Below are positions 15,610 to 24,269 of a stretch of 64,000 nucleotides of DNA, piece after piece; position 1 is the stretch's first letter, and the number at the start of each line of letters is the position of its first letter. A model generated the notes under the pieces. The model had not been told where the DNA came from and searched no databases. It saw nothing but the letters and a program-made list of their open reading frames with translations. Source of the stretch: Deferribacterales bacterium UBA4806 (GTDB taxonomy: Bacteria > Chrysiogenota > Deferribacteres > Deferribacterales > UBA228); NCBI GenBank assembly GCA_002402635.1, contig DHGE01000126.1, positions 1 to 64,000 on the forward strand. The letters run 5' to 3'. The position numbers and the translations under genes are program-made.

Positions 15610-16527
15610 TTATTCTACAAAAACAATTCTGTAACATCTTAATACCAACCCCGGAAAACCAGAAGCATATAAATCATTTTCCATCTCTTCCATTATTCTT
15701 GCTACTGTATGATTTTGTGAAGATTTTAATAAGGTAGTCTGACAATACCCTAATATTGCTCTACGAATATTTTCAGGCTCTTCATCCATCAACCCAGAAA
15801 GAATATTAGCTACTTTTTTCCACCCCGTATTATTCAACAAAGCCCTACACAATTCAATTACCTGAGATTGTTTTTCTGCTGTTTGTTTTGCTACTGCTAA
15901 CCTTTGCTCAGGTTCTACCACTAAAACCTGTTCCAAAATCTGAAGGGCATTTCTGGGGTGCCCTAAGCTATCTTGAACTATTTGTTCTAGTACCTCTTTT
16001 TCCAATTTCTGATTTTCTTTTCTATACACTCTATGAAGAAGTTTAGTCATCTGAGTTTCATTTAATAACTGTACCTGAAATTGAGAACAACGCCCCCTAA
16101 TGGTAGGTAGAAGTTTTTGAGGTTCCGTGGTACATAAAATAAAATACACGTGAGGTGGAGTATCTTCCAATATCTTCAACATAGCATTCTGGGCATCCCC
16201 TGTCATTTTATGAACTTCGTCTATTACCCATACTTTACAATCCCCTTCCAAAGGTTTAAACTGGGATTGTCTTCTAATCTCCCTAACAGTATCAATCCCT
16301 CTAAAATCTGCTGAATCAATCTCCCTGTAATCACTGCCCTTACACCCCAATTCTTTCGACATAATTCTAGCAAGGGTAGTTTTTCCACAACCAGTAGGGC
16401 CGTGTAAAAGATAGGAATGAGGACGATTATTCTTATCTGCTATTAAATTTTTAATAGCTTCTATTACATTTTCATTTCCTATTATTTCTTCAAATGTACT
16501 CGGTCTATACTTTAAATATAAGCTCAT
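15610..16527 (-). CDS. Clamp-loader ATPase (DnaX/RFC small-subunit-like)
   Basis: A 305-aa AAA+ protein with the start LYLKYRPSTFEEIIGNE, Walker A HGPTGCGKTTLA (residues ~43-54), Walker B VWVIDEVHKM (~98-107), sensor-1 region FILCTTEPQKL and the SRC motif as RGRCSQF (~145-151). It loads the beta-type sliding clamp encoded at 19248-20264 for the split polymerase. It lacks the zinc insertion and tail domains of bacterial DnaX, so it is the short phage type. It follows a phage-type promoter at 16541-16580. Confidence 0.88.
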   Translation of the reverse strand: MSLYLKYRPSTFEEIIGNENVIEAIKNLIADKNNRPHSYLLHGPTGCGKTTLARIMSKELGCKGSDYREIDSADFRGIDTVREIRRQSQFKPLEGDCKVWVIDEVHKMTGDAQNAMLKILEDTPPHVYFILCTTEPQKLLPTIRGRCSQFQVQLLNETQMTKLLHRVYRKENQKLEKEVLEQIVQDSLGHPRNALQILEQVLVVEPEQRLAVAKQTAEKQSQVIELCRALLNNTGWKKVANILSGLMDEEPENIRRAILGYCQTTLLKSSQNHTVARIMEEMENDLYASGFPGLVLRCYRIVFVE

Positions 16528-16540
16528 ATATTATCTCCCT

Positions 16541-16580
16541 CTATATATATTATAAGTAAAATTGCCATTTCATTTAGGGT
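16541..16580 (-). promoter_or_regulatory. Phage-type promoter (CTAAAT-N17-TATAAT), copy 1
   Basis: Minus-strand promoter with -35 element CTAAAT at 16577-16572, preceded by CC, and -10 TATAAT at 16554-16549, exactly 17 bp apart. The downstream bases are ATATATAGAGG. Five other sites in the window share this layout. It reads into the clamp-loader gene and the SSB/recA operon. The -35 overlaps the end of the polymerase gene. Confidence 0.75.
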
Positions 16581-17971
16581 AAATTTAAAAATTTTCTTTC
16601 TCCCCAAGATTTATCCACCTCTGCTTTCTCTACTTCCACTGTTAAAGGTATGTTTATCCATTTCCAATTTTCCCTAATATCCTCTGTAGCTATTCTAACC
16701 ATTAACTTTATAGCATTATCACACTCTTCAGGTAAAATATCAGCCGTTATTTCATCGTGAATTTGGGATACTAATCTACTATCCATTTTATGCTCCCTAA
16801 ATACTCTATCAATTTCTACAAATGCCCAAAGTAAACAATGAAAAGCAGTCCCCTGAAAGGGATAATTAGTTATATCTTTTTTACTCATCAATCCATAACA
16901 GCGAAAACCTGTTTTCATCTCAATATATCCTTTTTTCTGATACTCATACCATACCTTATCTTTCCATCTACTATATTGTTTATATCTCACATTCCAAAAC
17001 TGGTCTTCTACTTTTCTAACGTGCTCCAAAAACTTATCAAATTTTTTAACATTACCTGATTTATCAAGCGTAATTAGTTCCTTATCCTTCAAATGAACCA
17101 AAGCTGGAGTATCATCTTTGAGATAAGCCTGTCTTGCCCATTTAAGAAGATTTAATACACAATTTCCATAGTAATCTCCATAAAATTGTGGGAATACAAA
17201 ACCATTTTTTGCTCCCTGTCTTAATACAGCTTCTCCAGAATGTCTTTTATCCAAATCATCCAACATATATAACTCTATAGCCATATCTTTGTGCATATCT
17301 CCGTGTAGAACATCATAACATAATTTTTCATCTTCTACATAACAAACTGCCATTTTTACTTCAATAGCCGAGTAATCCATAGAAACAAATTGGTGTCCTG
17401 GTCTCGGAAACAAAGCCTCTCTACATATTTTTGTAGCTTCCTTATCTCTCTTGGGTATATTTTGAAAATTTGGACTATCGCTAGAAGAGCGAAAAGTCTT
17501 AGTTAAATGTAAATTAAAAAATGGGTGAATATAGCCATTTACCTGCTCTCTCATAAACGCATCCAAATAAGTATCTCTAATCTTACGAAACTTTCTCATC
17601 TCCAATAACATATCCAATTCTGGTATATCTAACTCTGATAAAGCTTCTTCATCTGTAGCCGGTTGCCCTGATTCTGTAAATCTTACAGGTTTTAATTTTA
17701 GTATTGAATATAAAAATCTGCTCAACTGAGGATTTGAATTAAGGTTAGGTCTTTTCCCACCAATTGACCTGCTCCATTTTTTCCCAAAATTACTTTCATA
17801 AATTTTCTGTTCTAATTCTGCTATTCTAATTGTCAACTCTTCTTTTTTTCTCTTACAATATTCCATATCCACTCTCATTCCTGTATATTCTGCTCTTTGT
17901 AAGGCTAAAGCTCCTTTATGAAAAAGTTCATAGGCTTCCTTTGTACTAGGTACACTTTTAACCATTAGCAA
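16574..17971 (-). CDS. Family A DNA polymerase, polymerase subunit
   Basis: The 465-aa protein holds the palm/fingers of a family A polymerase but no exonuclease. Motif A is SMDYSAIEVK (residues ~195-204). Motif B is RQGAKNGFVFPQFYGD (~249-264), with the expected Arg, Lys, aromatic and Tyr-Gly positions. Motif C is QIHDEIT (~398-404). The 3'-5' exonuclease and a UDG-like domain are encoded by the next upstream gene (17981-19222), 9 bp away. Together they resemble the single SPO1-type polymerase (UDG-like, exonuclease, polymerase). The two chains probably assemble into one replicative enzyme. Confidence 0.9.
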   Translation of the reverse strand: MLMVKSVPSTKEAYELFHKGALALQRAEYTGMRVDMEYCKRKKEELTIRIAELEQKIYESNFGKKWSRSIGGKRPNLNSNPQLSRFLYSILKLKPVRFTESGQPATDEEALSELDIPELDMLLEMRKFRKIRDTYLDAFMREQVNGYIHPFFNLHLTKTFRSSSDSPNFQNIPKRDKEATKICREALFPRPGHQFVSMDYSAIEVKMAVCYVEDEKLCYDVLHGDMHKDMAIELYMLDDLDKRHSGEAVLRQGAKNGFVFPQFYGDYYGNCVLNLLKWARQAYLKDDTPALVHLKDKELITLDKSGNVKKFDKFLEHVRKVEDQFWNVRYKQYSRWKDKVWYEYQKKGYIEMKTGFRCYGLMSKKDITNYPFQGTAFHCLLWAFVEIDRVFREHKMDSRLVSQIHDEITADILPEECDNAIKLMVRIATEDIRENWKWINIPLTVEVEKAEVDKSWGERKFLNLP

Positions 17972-17980
17972 AACCTCATT

Positions 17981-19222
17981 TTAATTTTCTTCATCATATT
18001 CTATCTCCTTCATTTGTTTAATAGCCAGCCTATACGTAAATATTGTATCTAATCCATTATAAAGCAATAATTGTCTTTTACCTTCGCTACTTTCTAACAA
18101 CCTATCAATCCTATTAAGTGAATTTCCATTTTTACTATCCACTGGTTGAAGATAAGAAGATATTTCACTATCATAATCCACTATCCCAAAGGTCACATAC
18201 GTTAAAAATTTTAATCCAGTTATACCTTGTCTATTGTCTAAAATATGGGAGGCTAGCATAGTATCCCATTTCCAATTTCTTACTTCATAGCCTAACTTGT
18301 TTTGTATCCAAGTATGTTCAAATTTCATATTATGTGCTATTTTAGGTATATTGGGATTTCTTAAAACTCTTTTAATCTCATACAATACCTTCTCATCCTC
18401 TGGTAATAAAAATGAAAAGGCAGATTTTTCCGAATTACAAAAAGCAAATGAAATTATTTTACTCTCCTTACTATACCCTTTTAAACTATTTGTCTCTATA
18501 TCTACCGCTATCAATCCTTTTATCTCTCTCAACAATTCAATTAATCTATCAGATGAACTCACTATTTCCACCTGAGATTTTTCATCTTCATATTTCGGAA
18601 AAGGTTTATTATGCGTTGATAAGGCTCTTTCTAAATCCTGTTTCCAAATGATTTGAACTTCTCTTTCATCTCTCTCAACTACAAAGGAAGGATGCCAAAC
18701 AGGACACAGCCACGCATTAAAATCTCTATCAGGTATTACCCAACCTCTCCATTTTGTAATACCTCCCAAATCTTTTTTCCATCTATGTCCTAAAAGACAA
18801 TTTATAGCAGTATTACCAAAAGCCATAATCACTTTGGGTTTTCTTTCCATTATAACTTTTATGATACTTGCTCTACAACTATTTATTTCCTCTGAGGTAG
18901 GTTCCCTATCATTTCCTTCTTTATCTACTACTCTACAACGTACTGCATTAACATTCAAACAATCCTCGAAAAGGTCAATTCCTAACCTTTCATATTCTCT
19001 TTCTAATCTTCGTCCAACAACACCTTGCCAAGGTTTCCCCTTTCTATCCTCTTCTTGCGTGGGACTCATACCTATATTTAAAATCCCCTTTTTAAAATTA
19101 CCAAAAGGCGGCATTTTAGGATTAATTGAATAACGATACAATCCACAAGAAACACAAGAATAAAATTTCCCATCAGGCCGAGAAACACTTTGTGTTTCTT
19201 TTAAATCAAAAAATCCTCTCAT
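17981..19222 (-). CDS. UDG-like domain fused to 3'-5' exonuclease (SPO1-type polymerase N-terminal half)
   Basis: The N-terminal ~200 residues match family 4/5-type uracil-DNA glycosylases. There is a CVSCGLYR pair (Cys23, Cys26), the GMSPTQEED motif (~52-60) in place of the usual GEAPG, KGKPWQGVVGRRLE, and WHPSF (~175-179) as the second active-site motif. The C-terminal half is a DnaQ-like proofreading exonuclease: IAVDIETNSL (~238-247), IAHNMKFEHTW (~294-304) and a final YNGLDTIFTYRL (~389-400). It should pair with the polymerase subunit at 16574-17971. The altered first motif may mean the UDG domain binds rather than removes uracil. Confidence 0.87.
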   Translation of the reverse strand: MRGFFDLKETQSVSRPDGKFYSCVSCGLYRYSINPKMPPFGNFKKGILNIGMSPTQEEDRKGKPWQGVVGRRLEREYERLGIDLFEDCLNVNAVRCRVVDKEGNDREPTSEEINSCRASIIKVIMERKPKVIMAFGNTAINCLLGHRWKKDLGGITKWRGWVIPDRDFNAWLCPVWHPSFVVERDEREVQIIWKQDLERALSTHNKPFPKYEDEKSQVEIVSSSDRLIELLREIKGLIAVDIETNSLKGYSKESKIISFAFCNSEKSAFSFLLPEDEKVLYEIKRVLRNPNIPKIAHNMKFEHTWIQNKLGYEVRNWKWDTMLASHILDNRQGITGLKFLTYVTFGIVDYDSEISSYLQPVDSKNGNSLNRIDRLLESSEGKRQLLLYNGLDTIFTYRLAIKQMKEIEYDEEN

Positions 19223-19247
19223 TATATTCTAATCCCTTTTCCACTCA

Positions 19248-20264
19248 TTATACATTTTCCTTTACAAATAAAGATATCACGTGTTTCCAATTTTCTCCTT
19301 CAAATAATATCTTATTTTCACCAATAACACAAGATAATTCTTTTTCACACATTTCTTTCAAGAAATCAGGATTAACAGCAAAAGAAAATTCCTCACCTTC
19401 ATAACGGACATTAGCTTGTGCTTTAAACCAACTATTATTACTTTTAGCATATATTACCATAGTATTATTACTTACCGTAATATCCACTTGAGCTTCCAAA
19501 GAAAGCTCTCCTTTAACAAAAATTCCAGCTCTATCTAATATCTCCCCTAAATTTTTCGGTAATTTAAGGGTTTTTCCTGAAACCTCAAAAAGATGTTCTG
19601 TATCCGGATATTTGTCTGTAAAAATTCTGCTTGAAAATATTGTTCCTTCCGCAGTATGAAAATGTATCCAGCCCTCTCCTCCTGCTATTTCTATTATGTT
19701 TAAAGTAATTAAATTTTTAGCTGAAGATACTGGTAAAAGAAAAGTATTAACGGGTAGCTTTTCTATTTGATATCTTGCAAGTCTATAACCATCAGAAGCT
19801 TCAATTAATCCATCATTTCTAACATTTACACAAGTTAATATCGGACGACTCATATCTGTAGAACAAGAAGGAATACAAAACTTAATAGCTTCTATTAATT
19901 TTTCAGGAGTTTTTTTCCAACTATCAGATATTTTCAAAGAGTCCAACGGAAGGTATATCTCTTGAGTCAAAGCAAATCCTGCTTTTTCTTTACCAGAACT
20001 AATACAAACTTCCGACTTATCTACCATTATCTCAATTTCATCTTTTTTACTTTTCTTTAAAAACTGATACAATTCTTGAGCTGGGATAGTTCCTGTAATT
20101 TCTAATCCATTTACAGGGTGCGAAATACTAATCTCATCATTATATGTAACTACCTTACCATCAATAAAAGCAAATGAAGTTGATTGCTCAATCATTTCCT
20201 TATTAGCCAATCCCGGCTTTACAATTTCTAAAACATTAAGTAATTCTTGTCTATTAATTTTCAC
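19248..20264 (-). CDS. dnaN: Beta-type DNA sliding clamp (DnaN-like)
   Basis: The 338-aa length and three-domain beta-strand pattern fit a shortened DnaN. The signature ASDGYRLARY (residues ~156-165) is the clearest match, with SRPILTCVNV before it, both typical of the second domain. It would encircle DNA and tether the split polymerase, loaded by the clamp loader at 15610-16527. A phage with its own bacterial-type clamp, rather than a T4 gp45 trimer, suits the SPO1-like polymerase. It follows the DpdA gene by 15 bp; its own ribosome-binding site is GGAGG. Confidence 0.88.
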   Translation of the reverse strand: MKINRQELLNVLEIVKPGLANKEMIEQSTSFAFIDGKVVTYNDEISISHPVNGLEITGTIPAQELYQFLKKSKKDEIEIMVDKSEVCISSGKEKAGFALTQEIYLPLDSLKISDSWKKTPEKLIEAIKFCIPSCSTDMSRPILTCVNVRNDGLIEASDGYRLARYQIEKLPVNTFLLPVSSAKNLITLNIIEIAGGEGWIHFHTAEGTIFSSRIFTDKYPDTEHLFEVSGKTLKLPKNLGEILDRAGIFVKGELSLEAQVDITVSNNTMVIYAKSNNSWFKAQANVRYEGEEFSFAVNPDFLKEMCEKELSCVIGENKILFEGENWKHVISLFVKENV

Positions 20265-20279
20265 TTATTACCTCCTTTA

Positions 20280-21257
20280 TTATAATCCTAAATTATTTCT
20301 TATTTTAAAAACTATATTACTTTTTTTAACATTTAACCATTTTTCTAATTCCAAAAAATATCTTACATTTATAAGAGCCCTCATTTGAAATTGCTGTAAA
20401 TCATCATAAGAATATCCATCTTGCTCTAAAAGTTTTAAAAAATTAGAAGTTAAATAACCAGTACCTTTTTTAATTTTCCTATCCGAAACAGTACATACAA
20501 GAGCAGATTTTGAAAAATTAGAATTTTTAAAACCTCCTTGAGGATAATATATAGCACCCATACCTGCAGAAATCTTCCAACTTGCAGAATCACAACTTGT
20601 CCAAGGTAAATTTAGAAGTATTTTCTTATTTGTAACTGCAAATCCATGTGTATCAACATTAACATTATTACGATATAAATATTCAAAAACTGATAACATC
20701 CACTGATTTCTTTCATTTGTCGAAACATCATTTGCAGGTGAAATCCCAATATAATCGATATACTCAAGCATTTTATCTAACCACTTCCAACTTTCTCCTT
20801 GGTGAAATACATGTATTGGTTTTATACCTTGTTTTATCATTTCTTTCATATTTTGAAATCCAGCATTCGCCGCGCGTTCAATTAATTCAATATTTTCAAA
20901 TTTCCTATTCCTAGTTAAAGATTGTGTTTGTCCCACAATCCCGGGAATTACATCAAGATTTACAATATAAACCTTTTGATTAGAAAATTTTGAAACTTCA
21001 TTAATTATTTGATGTGCATATTTAATATAATTATCCAAATTAATTAACTTTCCTTTATTCCATGCAGTAAAAGCCCCTGAATCAACTATAATATTCCCTT
21101 CCATATCTAATGGAATATTATTTATCCACCCTTTAAATTGGTCTGGGTAAATATAGGAAACAAGCACATTTTTAACCCCCGCATTTATAAGATTAAACAT
21201 CCTCTCATTACTACAACCCCCCCAAACAGCCGCAAAATAAAGTTTAATTGGCTTCAT
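20280..21257 (-). CDS. dpdA: DpdA-like DNA transglycosylase (7-deazaguanine insertion into DNA)
   Basis: A TIM-barrel protein of the tRNA-guanine transglycosylase superfamily with phage DpdA-like features. These are VDSGAFTAWNKGK (candidate catalytic Asp), VNLDVIPG, HVFHQGESW, IGISPANDVS, a DTHGFAVT segment and SCDSASWKI. DpdA exchanges guanine for a preQ0-type base within DNA. I chose the ATG at 21255-21257 (MKPIKLYF) because it overlaps the queF stop by only a few bases and aligns with the barrel's first strand. A start 13 codons upstream is open too. It closes an operon with QueC, FolE and QueF, so the substrate is expected to be preQ1. Confidence 0.85.
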   Translation of the reverse strand: MKPIKLYFAAVWGGCSNERMFNLINAGVKNVLVSYIYPDQFKGWINNIPLDMEGNIIVDSGAFTAWNKGKLINLDNYIKYAHQIINEVSKFSNQKVYIVNLDVIPGIVGQTQSLTRNRKFENIELIERAANAGFQNMKEMIKQGIKPIHVFHQGESWKWLDKMLEYIDYIGISPANDVSTNERNQWMLSVFEYLYRNNVNVDTHGFAVTNKKILLNLPWTSCDSASWKISAGMGAIYYPQGGFKNSNFSKSALVCTVSDRKIKKGTGYLTSNFLKLLEQDGYSYDDLQQFQMRALINVRYFLELEKWLNVKKSNIVFKIRNNLGL

Positions 21258-21702
21258 ACTCAACCTCAACATTAATAAAAGTTCCTCCTCGCGCATTAAA
21301 ATTACTAATCACTTTCATCCAACGAGGTGAACAAACAGAAACAAGGTCCTCTAAAATCCTATTTGTAAGTGTTTCCATAAAACAACCATATTGACGATAT
21401 GATAAAAGATAAAGTTTTAAACTTTTAGTTTCAATACATTTCTCATTTGGTATATATCTAATAGTAATAGTTGCAAAATCTGGCTGACTAGTCTTGGGAC
21501 ATAACGAAGTAAACTCACCAAACTTAAATTCAGTAATATAATTTCGATTGGGATATTGATTCGGAAAAACCTCAAGTAAATCTGGACAAGGTGAATCATA
21601 TACATACTTTGTATTATGTGCGCCAAGTTGTATAAGCCCTTCAACTTCATCTTGTTTTGTATCAACTTTTGTACTTATTTCCTTTTGTTTAAAATCTTCC
21701 AT
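21244..21702 (-). CDS. queF: QueF, NADPH-dependent preQ0 reductase
   Basis: The 152-aa short-form (YkvM-type) QueF reduces the nitrile of preQ0 to the aminomethyl group of preQ1. FTSLCPKTSQPDFA carries the nucleophilic Cys68 and general-acid Asp75, and ETKSLKLYL (Glu91) is the family substrate/NADPH motif. All key residues are intact. A strong AAGGAGG precedes the start. The gene sits between FolE and the DpdA-like transglycosylase, which makes preQ1 rather than preQ0 the probable base put into phage DNA. A role in host tRNA queuosine supply is less likely, since there is no tgt or queA here. Confidence 0.93.
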   Translation of the reverse strand: MEDFKQKEISTKVDTKQDEVEGLIQLGAHNTKYVYDSPCPDLLEVFPNQYPNRNYITEFKFGEFTSLCPKTSQPDFATITIRYIPNEKCIETKSLKLYLLSYRQYGCFMETLTNRILEDLVSVCSPRWMKVISNFNARGGTFINVEVEYEAN

Positions 21703-21783
21703 ATATTGCCTCCTTATAATTCTTAGTAACTACTATAAAATAATAAGATACAATTTTATCCAAACTATTCATCTGTACTATAA

Positions 21784-22347
21784 TCAAATTCTATTCCTAA
21801 GTCGTGCCATAAATTCATCCTTACAACCATCTTTATTTTCAAGAAAAATTCCACGTGCTTCAATCACTTCAAAAGGGCAATCCCATTTTTTAAGACCTCG
21901 CATTTCCTTACAAAGATGTCTTCCTGTCATTAAAAGGATACACCCAAGAGGATGGACAGCTTCCTCAATATAATCTAAAATATTTTTAACTAATCTTTCT
22001 TGTATTTGAAGGCGCGCGGAAAAATAATCAATCGTTCTACCTATTTTACTTGCTCCCAAATATCCATATTTTGAATCAGGAATATAACCAAAATAATAAT
22101 GCCCAAAAAATGGAACCATATGATGCTCACATATACTAAAAAAATATCCTTTATCCGTAATTAACCCTTGAGGAGTTTCATCATTAAAAATAGTAATCAC
22201 AGGAGGATTATCATGGTACCCACGAAATAACTCACAATACATTTTAGCAATTCTCAACGGTGTATCTTTTAACCCTTGACGTTCTGGGTCTTCACCTATC
22301 TCTAAAAGAATTTGTTTAAAAAGATTTGAAATTTTATTCATATTCAT
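21784..22347 (-). CDS. folE: GTP cyclohydrolase I (FolE)
   Basis: The 187-aa enzyme converts GTP to dihydroneopterin triphosphate, the first step to preQ0. The zinc/active site SICEHHMVPFFG (Cys73, His75, His76) and the later GRHLCKEMRG cysteine are intact, with the family segments YIPDSKYGYLGASKI and RLQIQERL. It is clustered with queC, queD, queE and queF, so it serves deazaguanine rather than folate synthesis. It lies 3 bp downstream of queC. The 80 bp after its stop, before queF, hold no gene. Confidence 0.95.
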   Translation of the reverse strand: MNMNKISNLFKQILLEIGEDPERQGLKDTPLRIAKMYCELFRGYHDNPPVITIFNDETPQGLITDKGYFFSICEHHMVPFFGHYYFGYIPDSKYGYLGASKIGRTIDYFSARLQIQERLVKNILDYIEEAVHPLGCILLMTGRHLCKEMRGLKKWDCPFEVIEARGIFLENKDGCKDEFMARLRNRI

Positions 22348-22350
22348 CTT

Positions 22351-23034
22351 CTATTGTCCTCCTTCATATTCAATAGGGTCTTTAATACCTAATTCACAAA
22401 ACGCTTCCAATCTTTCTTGACAACTTCCACATTTCCCACAACTAACAGGTTGACTCTTATAACATGTTCTTGTAAGATAATATGGAACCTGAGGATTACA
22501 TTCCAATCCTTTTTTAAGAATAGTAATTTTATTATCATTAATTAATGGTGCCAGAACTTCTACTTTACAATTAGAAGATAAAAAAATAGCAGTATCCAAT
22601 GCCTTTATAAATTCTTTTCGACAATCCGGGTAAATATAATGGTCTCCTTGATGGACACCAAGTGCAATAGCATTTGCATCAATTGATTCAGCCAATCCTG
22701 CCATAATGCCCGCAAAGATAAAATTACGTTCGGGAACAACCGTTACAGACATCGATTTATCATTATAATAACCCTCAGGAATATCACCACAATGAAGAAG
22801 TAAATTAGATTTAAACACTTTCATAATATTGGAAATATCCATCATGTACTTTGTAATAGAAAATCCTTGTTTAAAATAAAATTCAAATACAGATTGAGCT
22901 GCAATATTTTCCCATTTATTATGTTTAGAACCATAATAAAATATACAACAATGTACATCATAACCTTGCTCAAGTAAAATTCCAAGTAAAGTTGCTGAGT
23001 CCATCCCACCTGACAATCCCATAACTACTTTCAT
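22351..23034 (-). CDS. queC: QueC, 7-cyano-7-deazaguanine (preQ0) synthase
   Basis: ATP-dependent conversion of carboxy-deazaguanine to preQ0. The PP-loop VMGLSGGMDSATLL (residues ~4-17) is intact and the C-terminal zinc site is present as CGKCGSCQERLEAF (~198-211) with an earlier Cys in TCYKSQ. Length (227 aa) is normal. It heads the queC-folE-queF-dpdA group after the phage-type promoter at 23060-23098. Confidence 0.95.
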   Translation of the reverse strand: MKVVMGLSGGMDSATLLGILLEQGYDVHCCIFYYGSKHNKWENIAAQSVFEFYFKQGFSITKYMMDISNIMKVFKSNLLLHCGDIPEGYYNDKSMSVTVVPERNFIFAGIMAGLAESIDANAIALGVHQGDHYIYPDCRKEFIKALDTAIFLSSNCKVEVLAPLINDNKITILKKGLECNPQVPYYLTRTCYKSQPVSCGKCGSCQERLEAFCELGIKDPIEYEGGQ

Positions 23035-23059
23035 AAAATCCTCCTATACGTTCTACTTA

Positions 23060-23098
23060 TATTTATATTATAAGTAAATATACAATTTCATTTAGGCT
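23060..23098 (-). promoter_or_regulatory. Phage-type promoter (CTAAAT-N17-TATAAT), copy 2
   Basis: Minus-strand -35 CTAAAT at 23095-23090, followed by GAAAT, and -10 TATAAT at 23072-23067, 17 bp apart. It lies between queE and queC, with the -35 overlapping the queE stop, and drives queC-folE-queF-dpdA. No preQ1-riboswitch-like sequence was seen in the short leader. Confidence 0.72.
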
Positions 23099-23772
23099 AA
23101 TCCTAAAATTTTATGTAACTGTAATGAAATAATTACTCTATCTCTAAATTTATCAGGGAAAAAGAAAAGAACCCCTTTATTTTTTGTATCTGCATTCATA
23201 GGACTGATGATAAACATTCCCTTATACCCCATACTATCTAATTCTATCATATCCGTAACCACAAAATCTCTATCTTTATGATAATAAGGAGAAACAGTAG
23301 AAGCAACTACATATTTAAAAATAACTGGAGTTTTATTCCAATTATAAAAATCTATTCCTAACTCTCCAATAGGACGTGATTGATTTTCAGAGGAAGGTCC
23401 TTTTCTATCTATAACCCAACCTCCACGACCTTGTATCTCTGATATAACAGGAATTGGTAAAGAACCATTAGTTTCTATTTGGACATAATGTCCTGCCAAT
23501 AATAAAATTCTAATAAAATCAATACAATTCTCTGCCAAGAGAGGTTCTCCACCTGTAATCAATACTTGTTTGGTTTTAATCTTATTAAATACATCATCCG
23601 CAGAATATTCTATTCCGCCTTTAGAGGATTGCGCTTTAACAGTGTCGCAGTAGATACAACGTAAATTACATTTTTGAAATCGAAGGAATATACAAATACT
23701 TCCCTGAGGAAAGAAACCGGATTCTCCACTAATAGAAACAAAAGGTTCTTCATGTAGATATAATTTCTTCAT
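23092..23772 (-). CDS. queE: QueE, 7-carboxy-7-deazaguanine synthase (radical SAM)
   Basis: Radical SAM enzyme making carboxy-deazaguanine from carboxy-tetrahydropterin. The cluster motif KCNLRCIYCDT gives Cys35, Cys39 and Cys42 (CxxxCxxC). It is followed by VLITGGEPLL (~70-79) and an IETNGSLPIP segment (~98-107), both typical of QueE. The N-terminus VSISGESGFFPQGSICIF also fits. Length is 226 aa. It overlaps queD by 4 bp. Confidence 0.93.
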   Translation of the reverse strand: MKKLYLHEEPFVSISGESGFFPQGSICIFLRFQKCNLRCIYCDTVKAQSSKGGIEYSADDVFNKIKTKQVLITGGEPLLAENCIDFIRILLLAGHYVQIETNGSLPIPVISEIQGRGGWVIDRKGPSSENQSRPIGELGIDFYNWNKTPVIFKYVVASTVSPYYHKDRDFVVTDMIELDSMGYKGMFIISPMNADTKNKGVLFFFPDKFRDRVIISLQLHKILGLA

Positions 23773-24197
23773 ACCTTTTCTCCTTTATTACTTTCTTGCC
23801 TCAAAAAAAATTCTACATCTTTTCTTTCTAATATAGCTACACTATCGGGCGATTCCCAAATACTAATACTTTCTACGCCTTCAAGTTTTGCTTTGAATAC
23901 CAACTGCTTCCATATCCAAAGTAACAGATTCTCCGCTGTCGGATTTTCTACATAATTATTAAGAACATTATGGTCTAATAATTCTATTATGTGTTTCGAC
24001 ATTACTTTCTTCAATTCTGAAAAATCAAAAACCATTCCACTTTCTAAATCAATGCGTTTTTTGATTGATACCTTTACTTTCCATTCGTGTCCATGCCAAT
24101 TATAACATTTACCATTATAAAAAGGTAATCGATGAGCAGAAGCAAAAGACATCGTCTTCGAAACTGTAACAAATGGTAATTCTTTTTTTTCTTCCAT
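23769..24197 (-). CDS. queD: QueD, 6-carboxy-5,6,7,8-tetrahydropterin synthase
   Basis: A 142-aa enzyme turning dihydroneopterin triphosphate into carboxy-tetrahydropterin. Zinc ligands His22 (SAHRLP), His35 and His37 (WHGHEW), catalytic Cys31 (GKCYNW) and the LDHNVLNN and WESPDS motifs are all visible. It is the first gene after the phage-type promoter at 24215-24253 and overlaps queE. Confidence 0.95.
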   Translation of the reverse strand: MEEKKELPFVTVSKTMSFASAHRLPFYNGKCYNWHGHEWKVKVSIKKRIDLESGMVFDFSELKKVMSKHIIELLDHNVLNNYVENPTAENLLLWIWKQLVFKAKLEGVESISIWESPDSVAILERKDVEFFLRQESNKGEKV

Positions 24198-24214
24198 ATA
24201 AGAATTCCTCCTTC

Positions 24215-24253
24215 TATATATATTATAAGCAAAAACATTATTTCATTTAGGGT
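24215..24253 (-). promoter_or_regulatory. Phage-type promoter (CTAAAT-N17-TATAAT), copy 3
   Basis: Minus-strand -35 CTAAAT at 24250-24245, followed by GAAAT, with CC before it; -10 TATAAT at 24227-24222 and ATATATAG just downstream. It drives queD-queE. The leader contains the queD ribosome-binding site GAAGGAGG. Confidence 0.75.
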
Positions 24254-24269
24254 AAATTTAAAAAAAATT

